DNA of 64,000 nt, taken from contig OY804586.1 in assembly GCA_963680875.1 (NCBI GenBank), positions 52,672,203 through 52,736,202 on the forward strand. Reading direction: 5' to 3'. The notes under the pieces were generated by a model that was given only the letters and a program-made list of their open reading frames with translations, ran no database searches and was not told the DNA's origin. The stretch is from Bathymodiolus brooksi. Its lineage: Eukaryota > Mollusca > Bivalvia > Mytilida > Modiolidae. This document shows, in pieces, positions 1 to 10,446 of the stretch. The translations under genes were made by a program, and so were the position numbers. Each line of letters begins with the position of its first letter. Positions within the stretch are counted from its first letter, which is position 1.

Positions 1-231
1 AACAATAGACTGCTGTAGAATTTTTATTAATTTTCCAATAAAAGTCAATACCACTACAATACTTAAGCGTATATATTCTTCATTAATAGGGAAACAATGT
101 CAATAGCATGCCTCCTTTATTATTCATATGTTAAATATTGACTTATATAAAAGGGCCGTTAACAATAACATCACATTTTAATAGTCAACGACACATCGGG
201 ATATTCTACGAACGCACCTGCCTTTAAAACT

Positions 232-508
232 TGCCACATTTCACCATTTAGGTGTGAAATAAAACACTTTGAAAAATAAAAATGACAAAAATCGTCAGGT
301 ATCACGGTTTACGGCAATGCTATTCTCAATTTCAGATTTGTAACATGTAATAACGTTTAATTAGTGCCATATGTCACCATTTAGGTGTGAAATTAGTGAT
401 TTTGAAGGGAAAAAAGAAACAATGCCGTAAATCGTCAGATATTACGGTTTACGGCAAAGCCTTTTCTCAGCTTCCGATTTATAACATGTGATCACGTTTT
501 TAATTGGT
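232..508. repeat. Tandem pair, ~134-bp unit with a hairpin
   Basis: Two diverged copies (about 232-365 and 366-508) both begin near tgccayatktcaccatttag and share ggtgtgaaat and the ends near gtttaattag. Each holds an inverted repeat built on gccgtaaatc / ggtttacggc; it is best preserved at 424-455. No coding sense is visible. Confidence 0.75.
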
Positions 509-1159
509 CATACGTGACAATTTGAACTAATAAGTGGAGTAAATATAAACACTGCCACAGATAGCTAAATTAAATGGTGGGGCATTGACTTGTTTGTTTA
601 GGGAACGACCATTTAACTTGAAGGGGGGGAGGGTTATGGTTTTTTTCTAAAAAACTATTCTGATTCCCAATGTTGCTGAAAAAAATATTCTGATTTTGGT
701 GGAGGAAAAAAAAACATAATCTGATTCAGAGTTTTTGTCATATAAGTTAATGTTATATTCTGGAAAAAATATCTCGCTTTACGCGACAAAAAAGAAAAAT
801 ATTCTAACTCTCGCGTTGTCCGAAAAAAAATTTCTGAACGAAACAATAAACCATAAGAAAACTATACACTTTTATTAGATTTAGAAATAAAAATGCCTCC
901 CCTCATGGCTGAAAAATGTAATTCTCTCTCTTATGTTGTACATATTGTGTATGGTTGTTTTTTTTATTATGTATTATTGCACATTAAATTGGTATCTGTA
1001 TACCATTGTATCAACAAAGGTTACCAGAAATAAAGATATATTTGAAATGCATATCTACTGATTTTTTTTTTTTTAGCTTCCATTTAAACCCAAATGTTCT
1101 TCGTGCATCGAGTTAAAAAATAATATTTGATCCCGTTTTATACGTTCTAATTGTATATT
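509..1159. other. AT-rich non-coding stretch
   Basis: Contains A and T runs and a frame with many stops. I see no exon, RNA gene or repeat boundary I can support. Confidence 0.5.
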
Positions 1160-1640
1160 TATATATATATCATAATATTTCCCAGAAGGCGATAAAATAT
1201 GACAAATGCTATTATTCCAATGCGAATCAAAATAAAATACAGTTTCTTTAATATTTCCCGGAGGAAATAATACTTTAAATAAATAATCCGCCTTTGGTAG
1301 TCATTATAAATGGAAGAATGAAATAAAACGAAAAACAAAGCAAAAATACCATACGTTCGGAACAGTTCCAAAATCAAAAATCAAAATCGTAAAAAGAAGC
1401 CAAATCGATATCCTTTATACACAAACAAAAGCAAAAACAAACAAACGCGTAAGGCTGATAAAATGAAAATCACAAAATGCAACAATGTCGAAACAGTTCC
1501 AGAATCAAATACCAAAATCGTAGAAAGAGGCACAATCGATACCCCTAACACACAAATAGTTGACCACTCGCTTTCCTGGTTTGGTACAGGTACTTCAATA
1601 AAAAGTGGCGGTGTTAAACTAGTAAAAGATGCCAATCAAT
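1160..1640 (-). repeat. REP-F copy with internal duplication
   Basis: Read on the minus strand it carries the family landmarks: aagtacctgtaccaaaccagg, a conserved ttctacgattttg segment, and an 'actgttccgacattg' segment. The last two occur twice (about 1330-1400 and 1490-1550), so part of the element is duplicated. Open frames here are not genes. Confidence 0.65.
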
Positions 1641-1898
1641 AATGTTTTCGCCTCTTAATAAGGAAAAATAGTAATATAAAAATTTGTTCTGCTTGATGGA
1701 CAGTCCTTCTTTTGATATTCAGGTTGTAATTAAAAAGAAACTATACAACTGGCGGCAGTATAATGTAGGCGACAGACAAATAATGGAAAATAAACAAGAA
1801 ACGAATAACTATATAAGGCTATTGAGTCATTTCATTTAAGCGATACACAAAGCAATTTCTGTTAAAATCGTGCGGAGTTTATATGCTTGAAGGAGGCT

Positions 1899-2028
1899 TT
1901 AGGGTTATGGTGTTTAACGTCACTTTCAAAAATATTTCAGTTAAATTGTGGCGGTCAGTTTTATTGGTGGAGGAAACCGAAGTACCCGAAGAAAACCACT
2001 GACCTGCCGCAAGTCACTGACAAACTTT
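1899..2028 (-). mobile_element. SINE-1, 3' two-thirds
   Basis: The minus strand reads gacttgcggcaggtcagtgg, then the tccaccaataaaactgaccg block, then the tail ending gttaaacaccataaccct. The tRNA-like head is missing (5' truncation, as expected for target-primed insertion). Confidence 0.85.
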
Positions 2029-2236
2029 GAATATCTTTGTCGACAAATTCATCAAGGGCATTTCAATCGCAGGGATGATTCTGGTTTGAAAATCAAATAT
2101 CCGAACAGAAATTAAAAAAATTAGCTGAAACCATATATTAGTACATATATACAATGCCTTTCAAATTGTAAATTGTTGACCTGTTCTAACTGTGTTCAAC
2201 ACTTTCGACAATTTTACTTTTGGAAAGTAGCTGAAT

Positions 2237-2365
2237 AATCGTTAGAGAATACCGAAAGGGCAATCAAAAATGGACATTCCAGAGAAACTGGCAATATAGG
2301 GTACAGAATACGAAGAAAAACGCAACACAATATGTGTTGAACTCAGTTAAATAACTGAAAAAAAT
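2237..2365 (+). repeat. REP-D copy
   Basis: Begins gttagagaataccgaaaggg and continues through ccagagaaactggcaatat and caacacaatatgtgttgaac. Same order as at 5962-6130. Confidence 0.7.
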
Positions 2366-2495
2366 CATCTCTGCAATTGAAACAATTCCTTTTACGCGTG
2401 TACGCGTGTTATGGTCACGGTAAAGAGTTAATGTGTAGAAACGCTAAAAATTATTAATTTTTACATAAGCACCATAAATGGCAAATTATGTTTTT

Positions 2496-2550
2496 TTATG
2501 GTGTTTAACGCCACTTTCAACAACATTTTAGCTATATCGTGGTGTGACGG
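2496..2550 (-). mobile_element. SINE/LINE 3' tail fragment
   Basis: Only the tail survives: minus strand cgatatagctaaaatgttg then gaaagtggcgttaaacacc. It could come from SINE-1 or from the partner LINE. Confidence 0.7.
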
Positions 2551-2820
2551 CAATTAATGAGAGGCTCAGTTCAGACGCATGTTTCAAATGAGAGAACTTA
2601 TTCTTATTTTTTGCAATACACAAATATTGTTTTGTGTTCGTTTTAACACATTACATAAACACTCTCTCAATGTATTTCTCCAACAAACAAACACAAAACA
2701 ACAACAAAATATCTCCTTATCACAAATATTTTAGATTCATGATAGCATAAATACTCAGTTTGAAAAATAACATTTATATAAAAAAAATTAACCAATTAAA
2801 AAATATGCATGCACACTTAC

Positions 2821-2905
2821 CAGAATTCTTCTTTGCAGGTGCCGAGAGCACAGTTACTACACACACAAACGCAAGCACACATAACGAGTCGAAGCAGATT
2901 TTCAT
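2821..2905 (-). CDS. First coding exon of a small secreted protein
   Basis: The ATG is at 2905, reading down the minus strand. It encodes 28 residues beginning MKICFDSLCVLAFVCVV and ending SAPAKKNS, plus one base of the next codon. It then meets a consensus splice donor, G|GTAAGTGT, at 2820-2815. The peptide has a short polar start, a hydrophobic core of about 14 residues and a small-residue A-P-A site, which is a textbook signal peptide, so the product is probably secreted. An upstream TATA box fits a gene start. Later exons must lie to the left (below 2815) or beyond the window; I found none I could defend, so the mature protein is unknown. The exon is too short to stand out by length alone; signal-peptide character plus a perfect donor are the case for it. 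Confidence 0.62.
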
Positions 2906-2942
2906 GACTGAATAACGAACGAGTTTTTTGTTTCTTTTGAAG

Positions 2943-2949
2943 CTTTATA
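2943..2949 (-). promoter_or_regulatory. TATA box of the secreted-protein gene
   Basis: TATAAAG on the minus strand, 38 bases upstream of the ATG at 2905. A TCAGT initiator-like match sits at about 2910-2907, nearly at the ATG, so the 5' UTR would be very short unless transcription starts nearer the TATA. The position is seen; the function is inferred. Confidence 0.4.
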
Positions 2950-3500
2950 ACTATTCAAACTTTTTTAAACGTACAGTTCAATAATTAAAAAGTATATTGA
3001 GTAGCTTTCGTTAAATAATTCCAATTAAACTATTTATTTTATGGCGTTTTATCAAAAATAAAATATGGCGTTCCTTTATCTTCACTACACTAATAACTAA
3101 CTCTGAGAATTATTTCTCAAACCTAATATAGATTCATTTGCGCAGACCGTTACTATGGTTACAAGATTTTTCTAATTCCTGATTGGCTAGGTTTTTTTTT
3201 CGTTTAGCATGATGAGATGCGGCTAATTCAATGATGACATTTATGAAACGTAAGGAATAGTATTTATTCCCATCAAATCGATCGATCCAATGTAAATTAT
3301 TAGCAGTTATTGTTGGGTAGACACTATGTGTTTCTACGGAGCTATTGAAGCATTATGAGTTTGTTTAATATAGTGTAAATGTCATTAAAACAAACGCACT
3401 TGTGATCAATAGATATGTGATCCACGTCATAAATTTGTTAATTCAAACAACAGATGGAAATCGATTAGTGCTAATTGTTATTCTTCTCAATTAATTATAA
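2950..3500. other. Presumed 5' flank of the secreted-protein gene
   Basis: AT-rich, without a supportable repeat or exon. Confidence 0.4.
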
Positions 3501-3504
3501 TCAG

Positions 3505-3705
3505 CAGTGATTTTGAAGAATGGCATGCAAACACATGGGATCTGCCGTGCAGCTGTCATAATACAAGAAATCACTGATTTTTCTATTAGATTCAAATATC
3601 AACCAGTGATTTTGAAGAATGGTATGCGAAGACATGGGGTTTAAAGTGTAGCATTCACAATACAAGACGTCACGGATTGTTTCCATAGGATTAAAAAAGT
3701 AATGC
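3505..3705. repeat. Tandem pair, 99-bp unit
   Basis: Copies at 3505-3603 and 3604-3705, each starting cagtgattttgaagaatgg and sharing acacatggg and acaatacaag-type segments. Diverged, so not recent. Confidence 0.75.
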
Positions 3706-3819
3706 ACAACCCGCTATTATTGCAAAAACCCAAATATACAAAACAATGGAGGGGGGTCAAAATGTCATATTCAATTGTTGACAAATGTAGCTATTTTTGT
3801 TAAAAACATCTCTCATTTA

Positions 3820-4107
3820 CTATAAGAAGAGTTTGAAGATACCAAAGGGCAATCAGAATACGTATATCGAAGAAGAACAGACAACACAATGGCCAAAATA
3901 AAAAGTACAAAAGGACAAACAACAATCAACAAAACATACATATAAAACTAAAGATAGAGTAACTTACCCCACTAAAAACCGGGGCTGAACTCATGTGCTC
4001 CAGAGGGGTAAGCAGGTAATGCTCCACTAGTGACACCCGTCGTGTTAATCTAGTTATAAATCCGGTGATAAGTCATGAATGAGGAAAGGACCGGGAAGTG
4101 TTTACAT
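3820..4107 (+). repeat. REP-C copy
   Basis: Runs from agaagagtttgaagatacc through gacaacacaatggccaaaa and tgctccactagtgacacc to gataagtcatgaatgagg. The 48-bp minisatellite follows at once, at the point where other REP-C copies read gcttacgacaagtgg. Confidence 0.85.
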
Positions 4108-4111
4108 TGCA

Positions 4112-4477
4112 TACTCTGTTCATTCTGCCATGCATTTTATGTTATATGTTGTATTATCATACTCTGTTCATTCAGCCATGCATTTTATGTTATATGTTGT
4201 ATTATCATACTCTGTTCATTCAGCCGTGTATTCTATGTTATATGTTGTATTATCATACTCTGTTCATTCAGCCGTGTATTTTATGTTATATGTCGTATTA
4301 TCATACTCTGTTCATTCAGCCATGCATTTTATGTTATATGTTGTATTATCATACTCTGTTCATTCAGCCGTGTATTCTATGTTATATGTTGTATTATCAT
4401 ACTCTGTTCATTCAGCCGTGTATTTTATGTTATATGTCGTATTATCATACTCTGTTCATTCAGCCATGTATTCTATA
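4112..4477. repeat. 48-bp minisatellite, about 7.6 units
   Basis: The unit begins tactctgttcattcagcc, and starts fall at 4112, 4160, 4208, 4256, 4304, 4352, 4400 and 4448. Three unit types (catgcatttt / cgtgtattct / cgtgtatttt with tgtcg) run A A B C A B C B, so 4160-4303 and 4304-4447 are identical 144-bp blocks. The period is divisible by three, which is why all forward frames stay open; I do not regard them as genes. Confidence 0.95.
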
Positions 4478-4767
4478 CTCGCTAAATATTGTATGCTGTA
4501 CATTGTATGTCCTCATGTTACACAATTTGTGTCTGAGTGTTGTTGATTCAACTTGTAAATTTGTAAATATCAACATTGGTCTTCAGTAACAAACAACATG
4601 ACATTATTCATTTACAATTTTATTTAGCCTCTAATCCTGATCATAAAAACAGCAACACACCTTTTATATCGCATGTTGACATTGATTAAGGAAAGATGAT
4701 ATAAAGTAATATTTGAAATCAAGGTATCATGCATGTTAAAAAAAAGAATAGATATATCTGTATCGTC

Positions 4768-4838
4768 GTTAGGGTTACGGGTATGGCGTTTTACGCCATT
4801 TTCAACAATATCTCAGTTATATCGTGGCGGTCAGTATC
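4768..4838 (-). mobile_element. SINE-1 3' fragment
   Basis: The minus strand reads gaccgccacgatataactgag, then attgttgaaaatggcg. A second short stub of similar sequence (ggtcagtatcgtcgttag) is repeated at both sides (about 4757-4769 and 4829-4846), possibly a target-site remnant. Confidence 0.7.
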
Positions 4839-5394
4839 GTCGTTAGATAATTAAGTATAGAATATTAGACTTGACTGGACTTAATCAAATTATCAAGAAG
4901 GTGAGGGGGGTGAGGTAAAATTTGAGCTCCCAGTAACCTGCTTATCCCCGCCACATGTTGTGTTCGTCCCAAACCAAGACCTCGATTACTATCATCATAT
5001 GTCGTGGTCTTGTGGGTGGGTGGTTAATGAAATGAGGTGGTTACGCTAAGTGGGAGGAATTGTTTACCAATTATGACGCACACTCCCTCGTCCCCCCCCC
5101 CCCCCTTGAATAATAAAAGCACACATGGAAATATTAACATCTCACACTCACACATTACGTGTTTTTATCATCTTTTCTTAAATGTTAATAATATAATTTT
5201 GTTTAATGCATACCATAATAACGAGAGAATAAACATGGACTTGCACAAAAGCACGCATGTAAACAATTATTGAAATTGTTATTGCGTATGTCGAATTCCA
5301 TCTTAAGCTTAAGGACATGTGCAAAAAGTATTATGTCGTCAGGATATTTTGCTATGGGCTCATATAAAACCACATGGATACATTATCCTGATTC
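4839..5394. other. Non-coding stretch with a C14 run
   Basis: Holds a homopolymer C run at 5092-5105. No gene is supported. Confidence 0.5.
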
Positions 5395-5470
5395 TCAGCA
5401 AATTAGTCTTTGTTCATGCTCTTTAATACATAGTGCTTATTAGCAGAGAAACAACACATTTATAGTCTTT
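5395..5470 (-). mobile_element. SINE-3 internal fragment
   Basis: aattagtctttgttcatgctc and tatagtctttgatttgac match the 5' part of the full SINE-3 copy at 56322-56650. Confidence 0.5.
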
Positions 5471-5575
5471 GATTTGACTGGACAAAACTTTAATTGATTT
5501 TGAGGTATGAAGAACATCTCATAAGGGTCTTGGGTAGGTTCACTTACTAATGTTTGTTATGACGATTTTTTTCAG

Positions 5576-5829
5576 ATGGGAGCGTTTGCGTACAATGTGT
5601 GAAAACAAACAGATTGATCTTACCGACCACACGTTTAGAGTACAAAGCGATGAAAAATACAGGTGTAGCAAAGGTGGGTACAATTTCGATACCAACAATG
5701 ATTTTCTTACTTATACCCGAAAAATGGGCCAGATTACTGAGTTCGATCTCATGGCTAATAATTTTGGAGAGATTTCCAATCCGCCTTCATAAGCATCTCT
5801 TCTTCGCTCAAGGGACGTATAAATGCTAA
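5576..5829 (+). CDS. Possible terminal exon, unidentified protein
   Basis: A pyrimidine-rich acceptor (gacgatttttttcag, AG at 5574-5575) is followed by a frame open from 5576 to a TAA at 5827-5829, about 83 residues. It includes TNRLILPTTRLEYKAMKN, a hydrophobic segment ISIPTMIFLLIP, and a second one around LLSSISWLIILERF, ending FFAQGTYKC. Two short hydrophobic stretches with basic residues between suggest a membrane protein tail. A second frame over the same bases is also open (to 5792), which weakens the coding case. I do not recognise the family, and no upstream exon was found. Confidence 0.35.
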
Positions 5830-5961
5830 TGGGCATACGATGAAATTTATATTGTGTGACGTCATAACTTTACAAAATGAGCTAAAGGTAAAGTGATCTT
5901 AAATCGAAAACAACTGTCACCACAGAAAACAACTGTCATCTCAGAACAATTTCACACATTG

Positions 5962-6130
5962 AGATAAACGTTAGAGAATACCGAAGGAGCAATCAAGAAC
6001 GGACAATCCAGAGAAGCTGGCAACATTGTACACAAGACCCAAGATAACGACAAGCAAAGCCAAAACACAACACAGTATGTGTTGGACACCACTATACGAC
6101 AGAAAACACAAATAATATAAATAACACATG
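5962..6130 (+). repeat. REP-D copy
   Basis: Contains aacgttagagaataccgaag, caatccagagaagctggc and cagtatgtgttggacacc; one of the better-preserved copies. Confidence 0.75.
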
Positions 6131-6140
6131 AGCCCTCCTA

Positions 6141-6273
6141 CCAAGTCAGGGTCATTACGGTTTTCACAGTTTTCCGGTTGTTGACTGATTTTGTCTGTTT
6201 ATATACTTATGAGTTTTGACTTTCCCTTTGTAAGATTGCTCGGAGTTCGGTAATTTTGTTATTACCCTTATTT
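6141..6273 (+). repeat. REP-E copy
   Basis: Contains cattacggttttcacagttt, gagttttgactttccctttg and cggagttcggtaattttgtt. Flanked on both sides by REP-D sequence, so it either inserted there or is an internal module of a larger element. Confidence 0.8.
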
Positions 6274-6289
6274 ACAAACAACTGGGAGT

Positions 6290-6570
6290 AAAGACGAACC
6301 GAACATCATTTTTAGGCGGAAATTGTAACAGACATCACAACACGGAACTCAGAACGTAAAGACAGATAATAGGACAACACAAAAAAAAAAACCCAACAAA
6401 AATATAAAAAAATGAGCAACACTGACCCCACCAAACAACCGGGTGCGAACTGAGGTGCTGGCGACGGGTAAGCAGTTCCTGCTTCTTATAAGACACCCGC
6501 CATGTTACTCATATATACAGTCAAGTCCGGTATATGTCTTGGCATTGATAAGAGGAAAGAACCAATCTAC
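6290..6570 (+). repeat. REP-D second half (REP-C-like end)
   Basis: aacacggaactcagaacg, then gagcaacactgaccccacc, gggtaagcagttcctgct and gacacccgccatgttac. The end is homologous to the REP-C middle, linking the two families. Confidence 0.65.
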
Positions 6571-6937
6571 TTTATAAGTAGACGATTCATTGTCAAAGCA
6601 ATTCATCCACAGGGGATATTAGTGTAAAATTTCTCCCAGACGTGTGATTGTTGGTGCTGATCTGAAACCCATGTCGACCTTCACCGTCTGATGAGAAATT
6701 TATGATTTAATGTTCAATGCCTGTAACTCATGTGAGCTAAAAGACACTTGAGATCATCTGAACTTGCTTCGTGTTGCTCTTGTGGGAATCTTTGGTGTTT
6801 TCCTGTTCATCTGCATGAACTATGACATTCGTGCATTTATAGATGGACACCAAAGTTACAAATTTGATAGAAATCTAACCTTGTATCACTTATGGTTTAT
6901 TTGGCTTAAATATTAAATATGACCTAAGAAATTTCTG
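6571..6937. other. Non-coding stretch
   Basis: No coding frame, RNA or repeat is evident. Confidence 0.4.
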
Positions 6938-7035
6938 CGTCACAGATGGCCACGGATATGTTCCGCTTGTCGTAGTGACAATCTCGTAATATTTCTCCTT
7001 TTCATGACTTATCACCGTATTGTTAACGAGAGTAA
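6938..7035 (-). repeat. REP-C 3' fragment
   Basis: The minus strand reads cggtgataagtcatgaaaag, then acgacaagcggaacatatcc and gtgacgcagaaattt, the 3' module seen complete at 13560-13730. The 62-residue frame covering it is a shadow. Confidence 0.65.
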
Positions 7036-8111
7036 CACAACAGGTAGTAGAGCCAGGAAAACTACATGTATAACACAAGAGAACGTCAAGTTGTAAACTG
7101 GATAGGAATAATATAACGTCAATAACGACAACCCCTGACGTAACGTCATTCGGTATCCTCTTACCTTAACGTATTGTCTAATCATGAGATAGATTGGTTA
7201 CCTGATTAGATATATACGATGAATATTCATGTGTTTAAGACAGGTATGATCCAACGTCATCCTTCTTTTTGAAATGGAGGTTGTACTATATTTAGAAATT
7301 AAGACGTAATAAATATATAAATATAATATAGGGAAGTTGATGTTTTTTTCCCGGAATGCAATGGAACCGGATGAAAATAACGAGCTTAAAGGAAGATCAG
7401 AAAATGTCTCAATTCATAAAATTGCATTATTTTATACAGTATAAAGTCGAAATGGGTTAGCATTATCACAGATTCTTCTGCTAAGTAAGGAAAAGTCGCC
7501 ACAACTGGAATCCCTGTGCATAGATAAGTCGCAGTCGGTTGCGCAAAAGTTACATGTCGGTGATCCCTACTTGCTTACGCATATATATGGGTGAACTTTT
7601 GTTAAAGGCAGAAAACCATCCCAAATCACATATACGCCCTGTATCACCAGATAAATGTGTTTGTTTTGTTTTGATTTTTTTTTGGGGGGAGGATTCCCGC
7701 ATAATTAGCGATCACCTTTCCCGGAGGATACCCCCCCCCCCCCCCCCCCCCCCCATATAGTGGAAACTATATGTAGGTTAATATTTCCCAGAATCACCTT
7801 AAGGAGTGGAAAATAATGTAGATATGTATTATTATCTCCTGAAGTAAACATAACCGCGATCATTGTACGAATCAATTATTCACAAAGCAACCTAGAGATG
7901 ACCTCTCACAGGTGCGCCTATGCATGGAATTATAGTTTGACAAGTATTTCTATTTTATCATTAAATGCACACTTTCAATTGAATACGACACCCACATATT
8001 ACAAGTATTGTATACTGTTTAATGAATATTATATCCTATCGATATATCATTATTTGAAATAACACTGTGTTTTTAATCTGCGTCACCAAGAGTAAATATA
8101 GTATACATAAA
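7036..8111. other. Non-coding stretch with a C24 run
   Basis: Carries an uninterrupted run of 24 C at 7731-7754, a probable length-variable site. No gene seen. Confidence 0.5.
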
Positions 8112-8735
8112 GTTCAAGAAGAGTTTGAAGATACCGAAGGGGTAATCATACTCCGTAAATCGAAGATGGACAGAAAATACATTGGCCAAAAGATTGATTG
8201 ATTGATTGATTGATTGATTGTGATTAACGCCACTTTCAGCAATAATTCAGCTATATTATGGCGACTAGTTTTAGTGGTGGAAGAGTGCCAGGAGAGAACA
8301 ACGGACCATGTGCAAGCAACTGGTACACTTTATCACTTGCGGATGCGAGTCGAGTGTACCCTTTATTTTTGGGGTAATTTACAAAGCCGGGCGCGAACCC
8401 ACGCAGTATTGGGGATAGGCTTGTATGATTTGTTAGGTAATCCAACTACCTAACTCATTGATCCACCCGGGCCCCAATGGCCAAAAGAAAAAGGCCAACA
8501 GGGGAAACAAGGACCTACTAAGCACTACCCATACAACTAGAGATCGTGTAACACGAACCCCACTAAAAACCGGGGATGCTCCGGAAGGGTAAGCAGTTCC
8601 TGTTCCACTAGTGGCACACGTCGTGTTTACAAACCCGGTGATAAGTCATGAATGAAGAAAGGACCGGGAGGTACATACGACAATCGGAAGATATCGTGGT
8701 CATTTGTGACACAGATATTCTAATATGGACTCAAC
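8112..8735 (+). repeat. REP-C copy split by a SINE
   Basis: The left part (8112-8193) starts caagaagagtttgaagatacc; the right part (8478-8735) resumes with ccaaaagaaaaaggcc and runs to tttgtgacacagatattct. The gap is exactly the SINE-2 insertion plus its 11-bp duplication. Confidence 0.88.
8194..8477 (-). mobile_element. Full-length SINE-2 with target duplication
   Basis: The minus strand starts gggcccgggtggatcaatga, has an A-box-like tggatcaatgagttagg and B-box-like gggttcgcgcccgg (RNA polymerase III promoter, tRNA-derived head), and ends tgaaagtggcgttaatcac followed by (aatc)n. The flanking direct repeat tggccaaaaga (8183-8193 and 8478-8488) marks target-primed insertion into REP-C. Frames across it are not genes. 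Confidence 0.93.
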
Positions 8736-8839
8736 ATGTGTCACAACTATCGCTTTGTACCCAGCTATGCGTTAGGATCGGTAACTTACTCATGTCACAA
8801 ACTTATGTGTGATCGCATTATTTCTCTTTAAAATAGCTT

Positions 8840-9299
8840 AACACCTCTACTTTATATTGAAGTATCTGCACCTAGCCAGGAAAGTGAGCTGTATTTATAT
8901 AATAATGTGGTTTTGTCCAGGTAATATGCCAAATTATTACCCAGGTCTGAGAGACATATTACCCGGCCGAAGAGGGTAACATGTCTCTCAGACCTGGGTA
9001 ATATTTTGGGATATTACCTGGACAAGACCACATTAATATAATTATTATACTGAGTGTCTAATTGTCCAGGTAATATGCCAAAATATTACAGTACCAAATA
9101 TCACTACAGACACATACACGAAGTATAATAATGTATAATATGTGTGTAGGGGGTATATATTTTGCCATTGTTTATGCATTGTATAATATGTGTGTTAGAG
9201 GGTATAGATTTTGCCATTGCTTATGCAATATTTGGCACTGTTCAGACGGTGTAGTATTTTTTTTTTTACATTGTGTATTCTATTTTAGATTTGTTCGAA
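8840..9299 (+). repeat. REP-F copy split by a foldback
   Basis: cctagccaggaaagtgagct at the left and cactgttcagacggtgtag at the right are REP-F landmarks. Between them lies a palindromic insertion. The segment tataatatgtgtgt...ttttgccattg occurs twice at 9135-9225 (about 50-bp direct duplication). Confidence 0.6.
8897..9049. repeat. Foldback palindrome P1
   Basis: Arms of about 65 bases: ttttgtccaggtaatatgcc and acccaggtctgagagacat on the left are mirrored by atgtctctcagacctgggt and atattacctggacaaga on the right, around a GC-rich centre (ggccgaag). A third partial arm copy is at 9062-9090. Confidence 0.9.
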
Positions 9300-9537
9300 G
9301 GGTGGTCGTGGTCATGATCGCTTGGTGGTTGTAATTAAAACTACCTATGCAATCAGTACCTATCACCACTAAAGTTGTGAGTTCGAACCCCTTGAATTGC
9401 GAAGTGTACTCGATACAACATTATGTGATAAAGTTTGTTAGTGGTTTTCTCAGTTTTACTCCACAAATAAAACTGACCACCACGATATAACTGAAATATT
9501 GTTGAAAGTAGTGTTAAAGTCCATAAGCCACCCAACC
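9300..9537 (+). mobile_element. SINE-1, near full length
   Basis: Head ggtggtcgtggtcatgatcg, B box gagttcgaacccc (9372-9384), middle catacaacattatgtgat-type block, then aaaactgaccaccacgatat and the tail gaaatattgttgaaagtag. Confidence 0.88.
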
Positions 9538-9834
9538 CTAGATTTGTTGGAGGAGAGATAATGACTTCTCCTTATTACTATTATTATAAATGGTATCGCT
9601 AATAACCTTATATCACAAGTTATAACCATAAGCAGCTCTGCAACAAATCGTCTTACTACCACCAGCATCATACAATGAAAACTCACGTGATAATGCTACA
9701 CATGATTATTAACAAAAAGGATTTCCATAAAATAATAAGAATTTAATGATAGATAATACCTTTTCAAAAGGATTATGTTGTGCTTATGATACAAATGCTG
9801 TAATAATAGACGTGATATTGTTCCGTAAAAAACG

Positions 9835-9900
9835 CATATGTCGAATGTAGTGCACGAGGCGTTTCTGGAATAACCTTTGATAGGTTTTTGCTATTAATCT
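9835..9900 (+). repeat. REP-B 5' fragment
   Basis: gtcgaatgtagtgcacgagg then cgtttctggaataacctttg match the start of the family. Confidence 0.6.
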
Positions 9901-10033
9901 TGTACATTAGCCTAAATATACTCAAACAAAGCTAGGACGTGTACAACTGTTATTCCTAAACAGAACACAAAATAAACTGTCGTACTGACGAATAGTATTT
10001 GGTTTGGAGAACAGAACATCGTTTTACTATCGA

Positions 10034-10345
10034 GGGCCCGGGTGGCTCAATGAGTTAGGTAGTTGTAGGGCCCGGGTGGCTCAATGAGTTAGGTAGTTGT
10101 ATTACCTAACAACTCATACAAGCCTATCACCAATACGGCATGGGTTCGCGCCCGGCTTTGTATATTACAAAAAAGAGTGCACTCGACTCGCAGCCGCAAG
10201 TGATAAAGTTTACCAGTTATTTGCCCATGGTCGGTGGTTCTCTCCGGGTACTCCGACTTTTTCCACCACCAAATCTTGTCGCCATGATGTAGGTGAATTA
10301 TTGCTGAAAGTGGCTTTAAGCACAATAAATCAAATCAAATCAAAT
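10034..10345 (+). mobile_element. SINE-2 with duplicated head
   Basis: The first 34 bases (gggcccgggtggctcaatga...) are present twice, 10034-10067 and 10068-10101, then a complete body follows: gggttcgcgcccggctttg (B box near 10141), ggttctctccgggtactcc, tcttgtcgccatgatgtagg, tail gctgaaagtggctttaagc and (aatca)n. Duplicating the head gives two A-box regions. Confidence 0.9.
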
Positions 10346-10446
10346 CGATTTACTTTCATTTACTACATTTCATTATACTTGCTTTTCCAAACCTCTATGC
10401 TATACTTGGGCTGACGTCAATGTTTTCATCAATATGTTAGTTATGC

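Noticed and set aside
2906..2912. Initiator (TCAGT) as the transcription start of the secreted-protein gene
   Set aside because: It is about 40 bases from the TATA box and would leave only a few bases of 5' UTR, so I mention it only as a possibility.
4075..4589. Three overlapping forward frames rich in hydrophobic residues
   Set aside because: All three forward frames of the 48-bp repeat are open; membrane-like composition is a by-product of T-rich units.
8214..10414. Frames across SINE copies on both strands (also at 16497, 32407, 48166, 52495)
   Set aside because: Each coincides with a SINE body and recurs wherever that SINE occurs; no independent coding evidence.
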